This document shows, piece after piece, positions 38,571-50,193 of a stretch of 64,000 nt of DNA. The stretch is from Ctena decussata (Eukaryota; Mollusca; Bivalvia; Lucinida; Lucinidae): contig OZ022502.1 of NCBI GenBank assembly GCA_963989385.1, forward strand, positions 46,493,454 through 46,557,453. The letters are read 5' to 3'. Made by a program: the position numbers and the translations under genes. The notes beneath the pieces were generated by a model. That model saw only the letters and a program-made list of their open reading frames with translations, was not told the origin of the DNA and ran no database searches. Position 1 is the stretch's first letter; each line of letters begins with the position of its first letter.

Positions 38571-39822
38571 TCATACATTAACATTACTCGAGTACTTTCA
38601 TACTTTCCTAGTTACAGGCATTGGCCCGACGCCGAAGGACGATTGCCGCGGGCGAAAACAGAAGAAATCGGACTCGTACCTGTGCCAGTACCAGATACCA
38701 TTAGAAGAAATCCGACAAACTGACATTTGGAATGAAATAAATTATTTTTACAAAAGTGGTCCACAAAAATAATAAAACAAAAAAGGCTAAACTACACAAG
38801 CATTGACCAGCTTGCACTTTGGCGCAGTCTGCACAGGCATAGTTGTTATTATACGAATACTTCAAGGGTTTGTCGGAAATAGTCAAATCTATGCGCGTGG
38901 GCGCTGTGAACGGCCCGATGCATTATCGCACGAGGCCGCAACAACACCAAGGGGCAATTTATTTGACCTTTTCCAGCACAAGGCATGCAAAAGATGTTTT
39001 ATTACCCAATCAAGGCAAAACTATATATCCAATATACAAAGAAGTTCCGGTGACGTCTGACGTTGCGTAGCACGTGATCGGATGATAGTAAATAATATTG
39101 ACCGGTCACATGCGATGAACGCGAACACAACGGCAGATAACAAAAACTATATTATTGTATTGCATATAGAAGACTGGGTAATAATCTAAATTAGCTGAAC
39201 AACCAGTGTTTTGGTCAGCGCTTGCGTCATACATATTTGTCTAAATGTCTTATATTTGCATAGCTGTAAATATTCTGTATTCAGCCATATCGAATATATG
39301 ACATAAGAAATAAAGATGGTGCATTAAAAATCGAAATCTAGTAACAAATGCAGAATATTCATAGAAGCTCGTGTTTTATAGTGTAAATGCATCCACACCA
39401 AATTTAGACTTTGTTAACAGTTTCTACAAAGCTGTAGAAATATAAAATTAACACAAGAATTCCGCCGAATGCGGTGTCTCGCCTGCTGGCGCTTTGTCAC
39501 AAAACAGAGCTAAATCAGCAAAGATGTATGCATGAACCAAGTTTCTTGGCTCTAGCCCTTACAGTTTCTGAGAAACAGACCTAAACGCGAGAACTTGACA
39601 AAACATTGCAAATTCGGTTAACCGTAAATTGTTGGTAAAGACTCAATATTGATGATGACTTTGAGTTTTTCTCTTCCAGATGAAAGCATGACCCAAGTTT
39701 CATGGCTCTAGCCCTAATAGTTTCAGAGCCACAGACCTAACCGTGAAAATTTGACAAAAATTGCAAAGTCAGTCAACCGTAAAATGTAGATCAAGACTCA
39801 ACATTGATGAACGTTTTGAAAT

Positions 39823-39837
39823 TTAATCTTCCGGATG
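39823..39837 (+). repeat. Target-site duplication of the LINE, left copy
   Basis: TTAATCTTCCGGATG, directly followed by the T16 tract. The right copy TTAATCTTCCAGATG is at 54526-54540. 14 of 15 bases match. Confidence 0.7.
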
Positions 39838-39959
39838 TTTTTTTTTTTTTTTTGTCGGCTCCTCCTCCCCTTCCGACACCATATTTTTTCACATACCGTG
39901 TGGATTTTATTTACAAATATACAATTTGGCGATACCTTTTATCTTACAATTTATACAAT

Positions 39960-40330
39960 TGACTGCGGTGTACGCATGCACGCATGCATGAACACACGCA
40001 CGCGCGCATGCATGTACGTATGCACCCACGCACGCATGCATGCGTACATGTATGCATGTATGTATGTATGTATGTATGTATGTACGCGCATGCTCAGATG
40101 GAGGTATGTGTAGAGACCTACATATTAACGTGATACCGTGTATATTATTTGATATGTGTATGATTTCCATGTAAGTATAATGTATATCTGCTTGCGCGAT
40201 GTATGCATGCGTGCATGTAGGTTTAGGATAACCTGTAACATACACACAAATATATACCTATATATAAACGTATACAATATTGATACATACATATATACAT
40301 ATATAAAAACAAGTCTCAGTGCGCGCAAAT
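39960..40330. repeat. (ATGT)/(ATGC)/(ATAT) microsatellite cluster
   Basis: Alternating purine-pyrimidine tetranucleotide runs, including an ATGT run at about 40052-40085. Open frames on both strands here are low-complexity artefacts. It lies in the presumed 3' part of the LINE insertion. Confidence 0.8.
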
Positions 40331-42815
40331 ACAGTATGTATGCCAGCCATTGGTGAATACTGGATTAGAATCACAGTGATTAGAATATTCGTAAATTCAG
40401 TGAATATGCAAGCACTTAGTGCGTACAAAGATAAAAGAATGTACAATTTAACCAATTACATTCCACCTATGTTTAAATAAGAAGTCTACCCCAAAAGGTA
40501 CAACTAGCGTACTAGTTTAGTTATGTATAACATCTATGTGAAAGCTTATAGCATGTACAATATGATCGAAAGTATATAAAAAGTATGTAAAGAAACCGCT
40601 GTAGCCTACGTATGCGTGTGCCTGTACATGTGTAAAAGTTCTACTCCAAAAAGCAGAGTATGAAAAACATACCATACAAGTATGTTAAAAAAGTGTGTGT
40701 GTCTGCGTCAGTGTGTGTGCGTGTGCGTGTGTGACCATAAACAGCTGTGCTACACGAATACACCGGATAAGTAACGAACGAGAGTTTATTTTCTGACACG
40801 ATATGTTTGAGCCTAGGTTGTTCTGGTGATGTGGATAAGACCGTCCATTTCCCGCGGGAGACCATACTGGTGGCCCTGGAAACCAGGTAGTCTTTCCCGG
40901 AGAAAATGAACGCAGACTCATCCCTCTATCACCTGTCGAACAACCTAGTCTCCCTCACCTATTTTTTTTTTTTGACCTTTATTAGTAGCATTTATATTAA
41001 TTATCAGTATTATTACTCATATGATTAGTTTTAAAAGCATCTGCGGACATCAAATATTGTTAACAATCCAAAACCAACGTTGATTCAACGTAATAGCATC
41101 GAAACAACGCGAGTCCGGGGTTGGCTGAAACAGCTGCTAGGAAAATCTTTTTGAAAGCTTATACTTGAACGATAGATTATGAAACGTCATCAAAATAGTT
41201 CAGAGGTCACATTCCTGACACGTCGGCCTTCATGCTAAGTCGTGTGACACGGATTTTATATTTACAGTTATTCTACGGTAGGAAACTGATTTTTAGGATT
41301 TTAACTGTACATTTCACCAGTTTAAGATAATTATTAGATTATGGCACAGTTTATTCACATAATTCATGGATATAAGCTGTTCTTGGGTAATAGTCCTCGT
41401 GAGAAACGTGTGTCCAGTCTCCAGAAGCTGCTGAGGAAGTTGAAGTGCTGTACAGCTGTATGATGCCATCAGACAGGACTGGCGTAGATCTAGACAGCTA
41501 ATGTGGTCATCATGTATGTAAGATTTCTGGTTCCAGATAGCCTGAAAAGGAAGGAAAGGTATTTTAATGTATATAATCAAGTTAGTTACATTTTCTCAGG
41601 ATACAGGATTTGATCAAGCTCAGTGTCTGTGTATCTGTTTCTTTTTTTTCTTTTTTTTGCCTGAATGAATTTCTTAGCCTTATTGCCTGATTTTATGTCC
41701 CTCCCAAAAACATTTCAGTATCAGGGGTAAAGGGATTGTGATAACAGAGGGCTATGTCCTATAACCTATAACTGTCGACGCCCCCCCCCCCCTCCAAGGT
41801 GAGCAACTAAACCCGGGAAAACAGGACCTGTGGACCTGATCCACAGACTTCAGGGCTGCTTTCGTTTAGATATATTTTGAAGGTTTCTGTTGAAAATCTT
41901 AACTATTGCTGCATTGGGCAGTAACACCTGTAAGCAAACAGTGTAGATCCAGATCAGACGCCACGTTTTGTGGCTTCTAAACCGGGTCCACCTGTTTGCA
42001 CATGTCCCCCAGACAGGCATCTGGTTCAAAAAGGCTGCAATATTGTTTTCATAAGCTCTATAAAGACAGAGGAATTGTTTAAAATGCTGTTTTCTTTGAC
42101 TATGCTTCTTTGTAGTTCTGTGATCTTGGGTTGTACCTGAAAATAGAAAAAAGATTACTCAATTAGTACCATGAATTTGAAGATTCTACCCGTCTTACTG
42201 CATTTATGTTTATGTTCCTGTATTTGTCTGTCTCTATTGATCATCCATCCCAAGACAAATTTAAAATCAGACCAAGCCAACAACACAAAGCGCTACAGAC
42301 AGACAAAAAGCAGCTTATTCATCTTCTCTATAGCACCTCGAACCGTCGACCCGCACCTCTTTGACTGGGACAAAGGACGACTTATATAAAGGCAAACTCT
42401 ACGGTGTAGTGGGTGTGTGTGCAACATGTTGAAACTTAACCATTCATGTATGTATGAGCATATTTGAACATGTATGCCCGTTTGTGTATCTGCAATGTTT
42501 GTGTAGTGTATGCGTCTTAGAGAGTATCTTTTTTTTTTTTTTTTTTTTTTTTTTTGGATTCAGCTATAATATCAGGATATTAAAGCCTTTCAAATTATTG
42601 AATTATGCAATATGCACGTTATGTTTCTATCCTTTATTATAATTTTTGTCTTCGTATATCAAAATAAGCATTTGCAAGTGCATTAAACTACATTTATCTG
42701 CATGGGCAAGCAAGTGTATTATAAGTTAAGCATATGAAGTGTTGAGTGTGTTTATTGAGACTCCAAAATGAAGGATCAGTCGAGACAATTTAGGGATACC
42801 TTCCCTTATCCCAAA
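40331..42815. other. Unassigned sequence inside the LINE footprint
   Basis: No family recognised. On the minus strand, the segment from about 41551 down to 41317 begins after a strong acceptor-like TTCCTTCCTTTTCAG and stays open for about 78 codons (IWNQKSYIHDD...). It has no known motif and no matching donor that I trust. A T29 tract near 42530-42556 could mark another retro-insertion. Confidence 0.25.
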
Positions 42816-43330
42816 AATGTGTGTTGTGTCCCCCCCCCCCCCCCACCAGAACCATCCTCAACAGATGGCCTCAGTGAGGGGCCACAACATACGTAGGTTC
42901 TCATGGAGATTCAAACTGATATCGTCCCCAATTATCACCACAAATCACCTCCAATTGGATTCGCCTATATGCGTGTGTGTGTGTATTTTTGTGCATTGCT
43001 TGTGTGTGAAGGTATAGTTCTTGATGATATTGATTAATTTAGGTACAATTTAAAAATATCGCTTATTTGCTCAAAATATGCATGCTTATTTATATTACAT
43101 TTAACTTCCTAATTTGATGATTCAGCTGCATATAGGCAGTGCTCCCTGTGATTGGGGGTATAGGGGTAGTACCCCATCTTCACACCACAACATATGCTAT
43201 GTCCCCCCACAAGAACCACCTCATTGAACTGGCTCCTATAGGGGGCCACAGCATATCTTGCTAACAATCAAACTGCCTCTACAGCTAGATATGTTTGTAC
43301 ATCTATGTATGTCTCAATGTGTGTGTGTGT
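42816..43330 (+). repeat. Duplicated C-run/GT-rich unit
   Basis: 'TGTGTCCCCCC..CCAGAACCA.CCTCA', 'TGGCCTCAGTGAGGGGCCACA' and a trailing (GT)n occur near 42824-42990 and again, diverged, near 43198-43335. Spacing is about 375 bp. The function and class are unknown. Confidence 0.5.
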
Positions 43331-43799
43331 GTGGTTTTGATTTCTTAAATTGTTTTTATTTATTTATTTATTTATTGTATTTATTGTGTTAGATCACTGC
43401 ATGTTCCAGAGTTTATGTAGGTATGTAAGTGTGCATGTGTATATGTGTGTGTGTAAGTTTTGTATACATGCCGTGTCTATAGAAATTTTTATATATATGA
43501 TGTTAGGACAAATTTTTTACATACGTACATGCAACTGCATGTTATGTTGCACCTCATTTTTACTTTATAACCAGTTCTTTAACTACAGCATTTTTGACAG
43601 ATTTTGAAGTAATTAGTGGGTAATATAATATGTTGATACGGATGCTTACGTGTTATGTATGTCCTATTAAAACTCAATATTTATTGGTGGTTTTCTAAAG
43701 CAAAATATTTTCAAGAAGTTAAGATGTATCAACTATTTTATTTGAAACATGGAAAAAAACAAGAAAACAAAGGATTAAATGCTATTTTTTAATTTACTT

Positions 43800-43985
43800 G
43801 ACACTTATTTTAATTATTATTATTATTTATATTATTATTATTTTTTTATTTATTTTTTTTATTTACTTATTTTTTTTATTTATTTATTTTTTATTTTTAT
43901 TATTATTATTTATTTATTTATTTTATTTTTTTTAAGATTTTTTTAATTTTTTTTTTTATTTATTTTTTTTTTTTTACATTTTTTT
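43800..43985. repeat. T-rich (TTA/TTTA)n low-complexity tract
   Basis: Almost 190 bp of T and A only, mainly TTATTATT and TTTATTTATTT. Confidence 0.9.
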
Positions 43986-44439
43986 TTTAACCATAGAAAA
44001 AACATCTAGGTTGAACCTATGAGCATGAAATTCTATTTCTAGCACCATGATGTATTTAAAATAACAGACACATAATAATAATGTATGATATTCAAGGCAT
44101 ATGAAATGATTTCTATTGATAATCTTAAAATGGTAATGATTGATGAAAGTATATGAGATTCAACTGACTGAAGATTACTCTCTTCCTTTACATACCGTAG
44201 GCCAGAGATAATTATTTTTTGTCTGGGGACTATATTCAGTAGGCCAGAGATATACTAGATGATGATCTTCACATGTCATTTTTTATACATAATGTTAATT
44301 AATGTGAATAAAATTTTGTAATCTTGATAACAAGATAAAGCATGAGATATGAATTTGATGATGCTGTCTGTGTCTTGATGGTATAATGATCTATCTCTCT
44401 TTCACTTTTTCTCTTTCAGCTATAAAAATAGACTATTGT

Positions 44440-45345
44440 GTATTCTTATATGATCTTGATATGTCCTGAAGACATGAGATCAGAATTCAGATATATGATA
44501 ACATAAAATACAAACGATACTTGCTCACATGAAAAATATGAGTTATGAATTTGATCCTTCTTGATGAATTTGATGGAATAGAAAGAAGATGTACAAAAGT
44601 GATTGTTTTTTGTTTCAATCTCATACTGTAAGCCAATGATAAATTCATAATCATGATTCTTTAAACAGACAATGAAAGACAGGTGACCTGCATTCAAAAT
44701 ATATGATTATGTGGCTACTAAGAGAAGGCCATTGATGAACTATGCCCTTGACATGGCGCCTAACATAAAAAAAAAAAAACAACTCAGATGTATGATAGAT
44801 ACAATACACATGAATTAGATGTATAAAAGATAGAATACACATGAATCTTGATACCATGAAAGCAGTATTTACTTTGATTTGATTCGGATGATTATATCTC
44901 GTTAATGAATTTGATTAATGAACTCATGATTTTTCTATGGCATGAGCAACATAAAATCTGAAACTAAAATGCATGGTAGTTAAAATGCAGATGATTCTTG
45001 ATACAGCATGAAAGCATTAAATGTGAAAATTTTATACAGATGAATACATCTTGATAATGGGTTTGATTGCTAACATCTAGGGTTCAACATGCTATGTGAA
45101 CAACATTAAATTCGAAATTAACTGCGAGATGAATAGCAGTCAGCATAATTCTTGCTGTAAGTGACATGAAAGGGATATGAATGAATTAGACTAGGATGAT
45201 TACATTTTTATAATGAATTTAATTGATTCATTCATTTCTTTGAACATGGCATGGAATATACACATGATCTAAGGTATGGTGCATGATAGATAAAATGCGG
45301 ATGCTTCTAGATAACAAGTCATGAAAACTAGTATGGTGTAATATC
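44440..45345. repeat. Degenerate tandem repeat, ~150-bp period
   Basis: Recurring 'GATGATTCTTGATA.CATGAAAGCA', 'TGATAATG.ATTTGAT' and 'CATGGCATG.A.A' motifs are spaced roughly 150 bp. Divergence is high, so unit count and edges are uncertain. Confidence 0.4.
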
Positions 45346-45369
45346 ATCTTTTATTGCATTTTCTTCCAG

Positions 45370-46228
45370 GCTATTTGCTCTACCTTAGACATTCAGCAGT
45401 GGATGAGGCCCACCCCCAAGCGTCTGTGCACCTGTTATATCATAACAAGGCTTACCCTCGATTGCGTGTGGGTCCCATCCTAATGCGACTGCAAAGAACA
45501 TTCACAACATATTGGCCAAGATGAAGAACAACAACAGAGACAACACTACATTTAAGTGACACAACCATGATTTTCAGTTTTTGATCGAAACTTTCGGGTT
45601 ATGTGTCATATGTGTCAGTGTTTTGTATGCAGCATGATAGAAAACAGATCATATCCATCATTGGATACTGGATGAAAACAGATCAGCTTTGTATAGGGAT
45701 TTATACACTGGTAAGAAATTTGTTCTTTCTTTTGCATTTTACATACATATCTATCATTTTTTTGAATCTTAATCAAATATTTTAAGAAATGCTGATTCGT
45801 TTTTGCAATAGTCATGAAATTGAATCCAAAATTTATATGTAGTAAGTAATAACAAAGGAGATGAAAAAACAGTATCCTTATGCACAGGCTGTACAAGTTT
45901 GTGGCCAAAAATAGTAATTTTTATACAAAAATTTTGGTTAAAACTCTGAAGTTGGAAGTGTTTTTTTTTTGTCAGTTCATTGGACAATTAGCAACCATGT
46001 GATGGTAAGATTCAAGCAGGAACAACCAAATTTATAAATATTCAAGTAAAATCTTAGTTTACTTTGTTCTAAAATAGTTTACTTTGTTCTAAAATTTTTC
46101 TCTTTTCTGTTAATGTATTTCTTCTCAGCATGCTTAAAGCTACATGCAGCCGGCCATGATAGGATCCGCCTTGGCGAAACGAAAAACAAGATGGATCAAC
46201 AGCTTCCTGCACTCAACTAGATGAAAAG
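45370..46228 (+). other. Candidate spliced transcript (two exon-like blocks)
   Basis: Block one (45370-45710) follows TTTTCTTCCAG and precedes GTAAGAAAT. Block two (46129-46228) follows TATTTCTTCTCAG and precedes GTAACAAGG. All four sites match splice consensus on the plus strand, antisense to the LINE. Block one is open in one frame for about 54 codons (YLLYLRHSAVDEAHPQASVH...), then stops, so a non-coding RNA is as likely. No promoter or poly(A) signal was assigned. Confidence 0.25.
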
Positions 46229-46401
46229 GTAACAAGGCTTAATTTACAGCCTTGGAAACCCAAGGCTGCTTTAAGCCCAAGTAGTTAATAAATACCAAAC
46301 AGAAATATACTATAATCACTAGCTGTTCCAGGCTGGTCATGAAACCTGTCACTTAGATAATATTTTTTGATGGGAGGTAATATTAAATTTATTATTTGAT
46401 T

Positions 46402-46665
46402 TCAGGTGCGGTTTTGACTCCACCTGTTGATCACCTTATCAAACTTTTTGTAATTGTTAACATCATTCAGTTCCTCATATATTCTTCTTTGTAGTTTTAG
46501 GTGAGTATATATCCAAGAATTTATGTCAAAGTTTCTTCGATTATGCAGCCAAAACTTATAGATTGAAAGAAATATGTGTGATAGCAAAGTATTGAAGACT
46601 TTGTTACCTGGATATATGGCTTTGTATCCAAATAGAAGTGTTCTGTAAGTGAGTTTAATATCGAT
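46402..46665 (-). pseudogene. LINE ORF2, C-terminal end (detached)
   Basis: 88 codons including the stop, open throughout on the minus strand. Landmarks are FGYKAIYPGNKVFN, LSIYKFWLHNRRNF, WIYTHLKLQRRIYEEL and the final NRWSQNRT. It continues the frame of 50194-53701 once the 3524-bp DNA element and one ACCT copy are removed: codons TTA-GGT join directly to ATC-GAT. This is the terminal tail of L1/Tx1-type ORF2, downstream of the Cys/His motif. On its own it has no start and cannot be expressed sensibly. Assignment is by continuity, which is strong. Confidence 0.75.
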
Positions 46666-48087
46666 ACCTCAGTGATTCTTGAAAAAAGGGTACAATTGTG
46701 GAATAACAAAATCTAAAAAATGAAGTTCTTTGCATTGTTTCGAAGATATGAATTTTCGATAGGAGACAGTCCCTTGTCCATGTATGCAAAATATTACCCA
46801 CACCAAGTAAATGGTACAAAAATGGTTTAAGGTCAAAAGATGGCGTTAAAATCGTCGCTACGGAGGTGAGATATAACCACATAAATGCATATAGCCGCAG
46901 GTTTGGCAGGTCTAAAATATGTGTAGTTTGCAGAATAGTTGCTCTTTTCGCAGTGTTGACCTAAAACCGTAATTTCTATATGACATTGATCACTTTGAGT
47001 ATACTATATAAATAGTTCATTAAAATGAAAAAAGAAGGCTTTCTTCAAACGAACCATTAAATAAAACTACCCTATTTGCTTTCTTAGCAATGAACAAATT
47101 AGCCAAGCCATTAAAAGCGCCAGTGACTGAAACAGCTCACGAACCTATCAACGGTAACTTTACATGACACTTTTAGTGATATATGGTATTTGGAAGTGTA
47201 CAGTGAACATTTTCTCAAACTACCGTTTTCGTTACGGAGGGGAGTGCGTTTAGCATATGCAAAATATGCATTTTTATTTTCACAAAAATTCTTTACAGTG
47301 GGACGTATCTTCTTAATAGCAACATTTTCTCTTCTAAATACATATCAGTTGAGATGCACAGTCAATATTAATACAATGACACTGTTACATGTATTTCAAG
47401 CAAATATATCATTAAGAGCAATGAATTTGAAATATGACCCTCCATCATAGGTAAAAAATCATGAAAACCAAATCAAATCTAGAACTTGTCAGTGCTGTCC
47501 AAATTTTGAACACCTACAGATAGCACCTAATCATAATCTGCCCTGTCTACCATTCTGTTGTCATTTTCTCCGACAATGATTCTCGTTACGGAGGGTAGAA
47601 AGTTTAACGTGCGTCATACGTTATCTTATTTATTACCGGTAACAAGACACGTTGTAATTCCAGTATCTTCCCTGACTTCGTAAATTTCGGACTCTTTGAA
47701 AGGTCATTTTTGATACGCATTCTTGAAGTTGTCATGTACATGTAGTAATTCCTGTTTTGGGGATATAACAGTGATAATGTTAGGAAATATGTGGTTTAGA
47801 TAGTCTACTGAAATATGGCATTTTTACAAACATCATATGGATTTAGTATGAGCACTTTCGGCATGACAGCTTAAGTGTGAACTCGGGTGGTGCCCGGGTA
47901 CTCCCTGGGCTACTTGGGGATATGTATTCATACATGTATGTCCTCGGGTGGTCCCTGGAAAGTCTAGGTGTTGCTCTGGTTTGTCCGTGTATTTATGCAG
48001 AAAAAGCCTTATTTTGTCTGGCTTTGTGTGCAATATTGCATTGTTGCTATCTCTAGCTTGCTTCCCTTAGACCTGTTCTCTTTTATC

Positions 48088-48123
<36 letters not shown>

Positions 48124-48190
48124 GGGGGGGGGGGGTTGTAGTGGCGGGCGGGGGGAGGAGGGGACGGCGAGGGGGGTGGGGGCAGGAGAG
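48088..48190 (+). repeat. Poly-T/poly-G tract upstream of SINE
   Basis: About 33 T then about 13 G, followed by GGGGGAGGAGGGG-type sequence to about 48190. It is assembly-sensitive. Confidence 0.8.
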
Positions 48191-48193
48191 GAA

Positions 48194-48370
48194 TCCCGAT
48201 AGCTCAGTAGGTTAAGTGCTGACCTGCTGTTCTAGTGGAGATGGTTCGAGACCTGCTGGAGGCGGAAATCTTCCCAACTGTAGTTGGGGTTCCATTGCAC
48301 ACAGCCTTTCAATACCACCCTTCCGTCGTCCTGATATGAGTGAAATACTGTTAAAAAGGACATAAAATCG
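48194..48370 (+). mobile_element. tRNA-derived SINE
   Basis: The head has box A TAGCTCAGTAGG and box B GGTTCGAGACC about 45 bp apart, as in a tRNA. The body has 'TGGGGTTCCATTGCACACAGC', 'CCGTCGTCCTGATATGAGTG' and 'AAATACTGTTAAAAA'. The ending with TGAGTGAAATACTGTT is, from general knowledge, widespread in molluscan SINEs. A decayed right half of the palindromic MITE follows at about 48390-48450. It is nested in the 3524-bp element. Confidence 0.75.
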
Positions 48371-50193
48371 CTTTCTTCATGCCTTATGAAGCTGATCTGT
48401 GTCTTTGTTAGCGCAAAGGACAACGTTCTTGGTTTTGTCACGAATCGGCTTTATTTTCATTCTTATAAACTGCCTGTAATGCTACAATTTATGGATCTTA
48501 GAATGACATTCCCGAGGTAAGTTTTGGGATACATGATACTTTAATAGCATTTAGCCGCCTTTAATCAAAATTCGCACCTTTTCTACCATGACACTGGAAG
48601 GGGCTTTTTTTAACATAGTGGCCTTTTTTTTAGAATTAAATCACAGTTTCATAGTAAACACTCAGACAGGACGTGATTATAACTGCTCGTGCAACTGGAC
48701 TCGTATGACTGCTGTCCTAAGCGCCTGGGTTCCCCTCCGTAACGTTTTCTCCCCTCCGTAACATACTTCCTTATTGCAAAGTGTCTATGCCCGATCTGTA
48801 CAGTTTATATAAGACGCTTATGTTACAGGAGGTCTGATGTATTCTACCAGCTTATTCCAGTACCATTTATCAAATTCTGTTTTTCTCGCATATCGAACGA
48901 TCGAATTAACCAGCTCCCCTCCGTAACGGAGCAGCCAAAATAATTTTCATACATATTTATTAAAAAACTGTTTAATCTATTTAAGCATAGTAGGTTCAAT
49001 ACTAGAACGTGTCCACTTGGACTTTCCACCTATCAGCTACCATAAGAATGCATTATGTTTGTGAACTGTCAGTTTATGGAGTTTTTCTCCCCTCCATAAC
49101 GACACAATTTGGTCGGTCATACCATCAGTGAATGACTGCAAGTTCACATGTTATGTTGTTTATCCCTGTCCCCCTATTTATACTTACCAGAATATACAAA
49201 AATCGGTAAGTAAATGTGTGTTTTAACGTTGATCACACGTTAAGTTGATATATTGTACAACATATATCACCTGGAGTCCATTAAATATCTGAAAAATTCT
49301 GAAACCCTGATGACAGAAATCGTTCTTTTCTGCTTTCTGTTATTTCAAAGAAACGTATATTTCATTTGACTGTGATACTTACTTCTAAATCACCACGTTG
49401 CTTTGGGTCAAAGATTTAGTTACGGAAGGGAGCCGTTACGGAGGGGAGAGGACATGGGACAAATCAGCTATAACAGAACAAGTTATTAAACACAGAGGCA
49501 TGAAATTGGTTTTTATAAACCACATCCATGTTACACATTCGCAAACTAATAGAAAGCATTTTGCAAAAGAACTAATGTTTCAGAAAAGGGCCGTTACGGA
49601 TGGGAGGCTGTGAAAAGTGACAAATGAAAATGTAAACTTAAAGCTTCTTACTCCGATTTTAGTGTAACAAATGAATTGGTTCTTACCATTTTCATTTCAA
49701 AGGATATCCTGGTACTAAAATAGACTCATTTTCCATCACGATATCCATTCACTGTTGTTTATAGGTGGGGCATAGAAATCGTTACGGTAGGTGAGTAGCA
49801 TTTTGGCGACAAGGATTTTTTTCAATTATTTTTGTAAATGAATGGATTAGAAACTGAATAGAACAACACGAGACATCGGTCAACCTGGGATTTCTAAATG
49901 GTAAAGAAATGTGTTCTTGTTTGTAGCAATAACCTTGTTTATTAAAGGTGTTTATTATAGCAACTCTGCTTGCGACAGTCGAAAATAGCATACCCCAACA
50001 CAAAAGCATCGTAAAAAATTCAAGGCTTAGCGTCTTAAATCCAACTGGGAATACCACAAGGTTTGCATATATATATTACAATGCTAAAATAACAATACAT
50101 CACCTATTTAGTCTAAAGCATGTTCGTGTGTGTGTCTGTTTACCATTGGCGACATGTTTTTTTACAATTGTACCCTTTTTTCAAGAATCACTG

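Larger units (their letters stand above)
46857..49794. repeat. Interspersed 14-bp motif GTTACGGAGGGGAG (11 copies)
   Basis: Plus-strand copies start at 46857, 47231, 47585, 49419, 49435, 49593 and 49781. Minus-strand copies start at 48731, 48749, 48914 and 49087. Most match with 0-2 differences. Spacing is irregular, 16 bp to 1.1 kb. All lie inside the 3524-bp element. They could be transposase-binding sites or remnants of an internal repeat. Confidence 0.75.
46670..50193. mobile_element. 3524-bp TIR DNA element inserted in LINE ORF2
   Basis: Perfect 30-bp TIRs at 46670-46699 and 50164-50193 begin CAGTGATTCTTGAAAAAAGG and end ACAATTGT. ACCT is duplicated at 46666-46669 and 50194-50197. Excision restores LINE ORF2 frame, independent proof of the edges. 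No transposase is visible; frames do not exceed about 90 codons. It contains 11 copies of a GTTACGGAGGGGAG-like motif and a SINE. CAGTG-type ends resemble hAT, but those make 8-bp duplications; a 4-bp duplication occurs in, for example, Chapaev and Sola types. Superfamily left open. Confidence 0.85.

Noticed and set aside
39835..40356. Cys/His-rich small proteins (92 and 112 codons)
   Set aside because: They are translations of ATGT/ATGC microsatellites on both strands.
41317..41551. Conserved host exon on the minus strand
   Set aside because: Strong acceptor-like site and open frame, but no recognisable domain, donor or partner exon; kept only as a note.
42171..42389. Secreted peptide with signal-like N-terminus
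   Set aside because: The hydrophobic start is easily produced by T-rich sequence; no precursor-like repeats or cleavage sites follow convincingly.
46402..46699. Twin-priming inversion of the LINE 3' end
   Set aside because: The shared 30-mer first suggested an inverted LINE fragment, but both ORF2 parts have the same strand; the 30-mer is the TIR of an inserted element.
46670..50193. hAT assignment for the 3.5-kb element
   Set aside because: CAGTG ends are hAT-like, but only ACCT is duplicated; the flanking 8 bp do not match.
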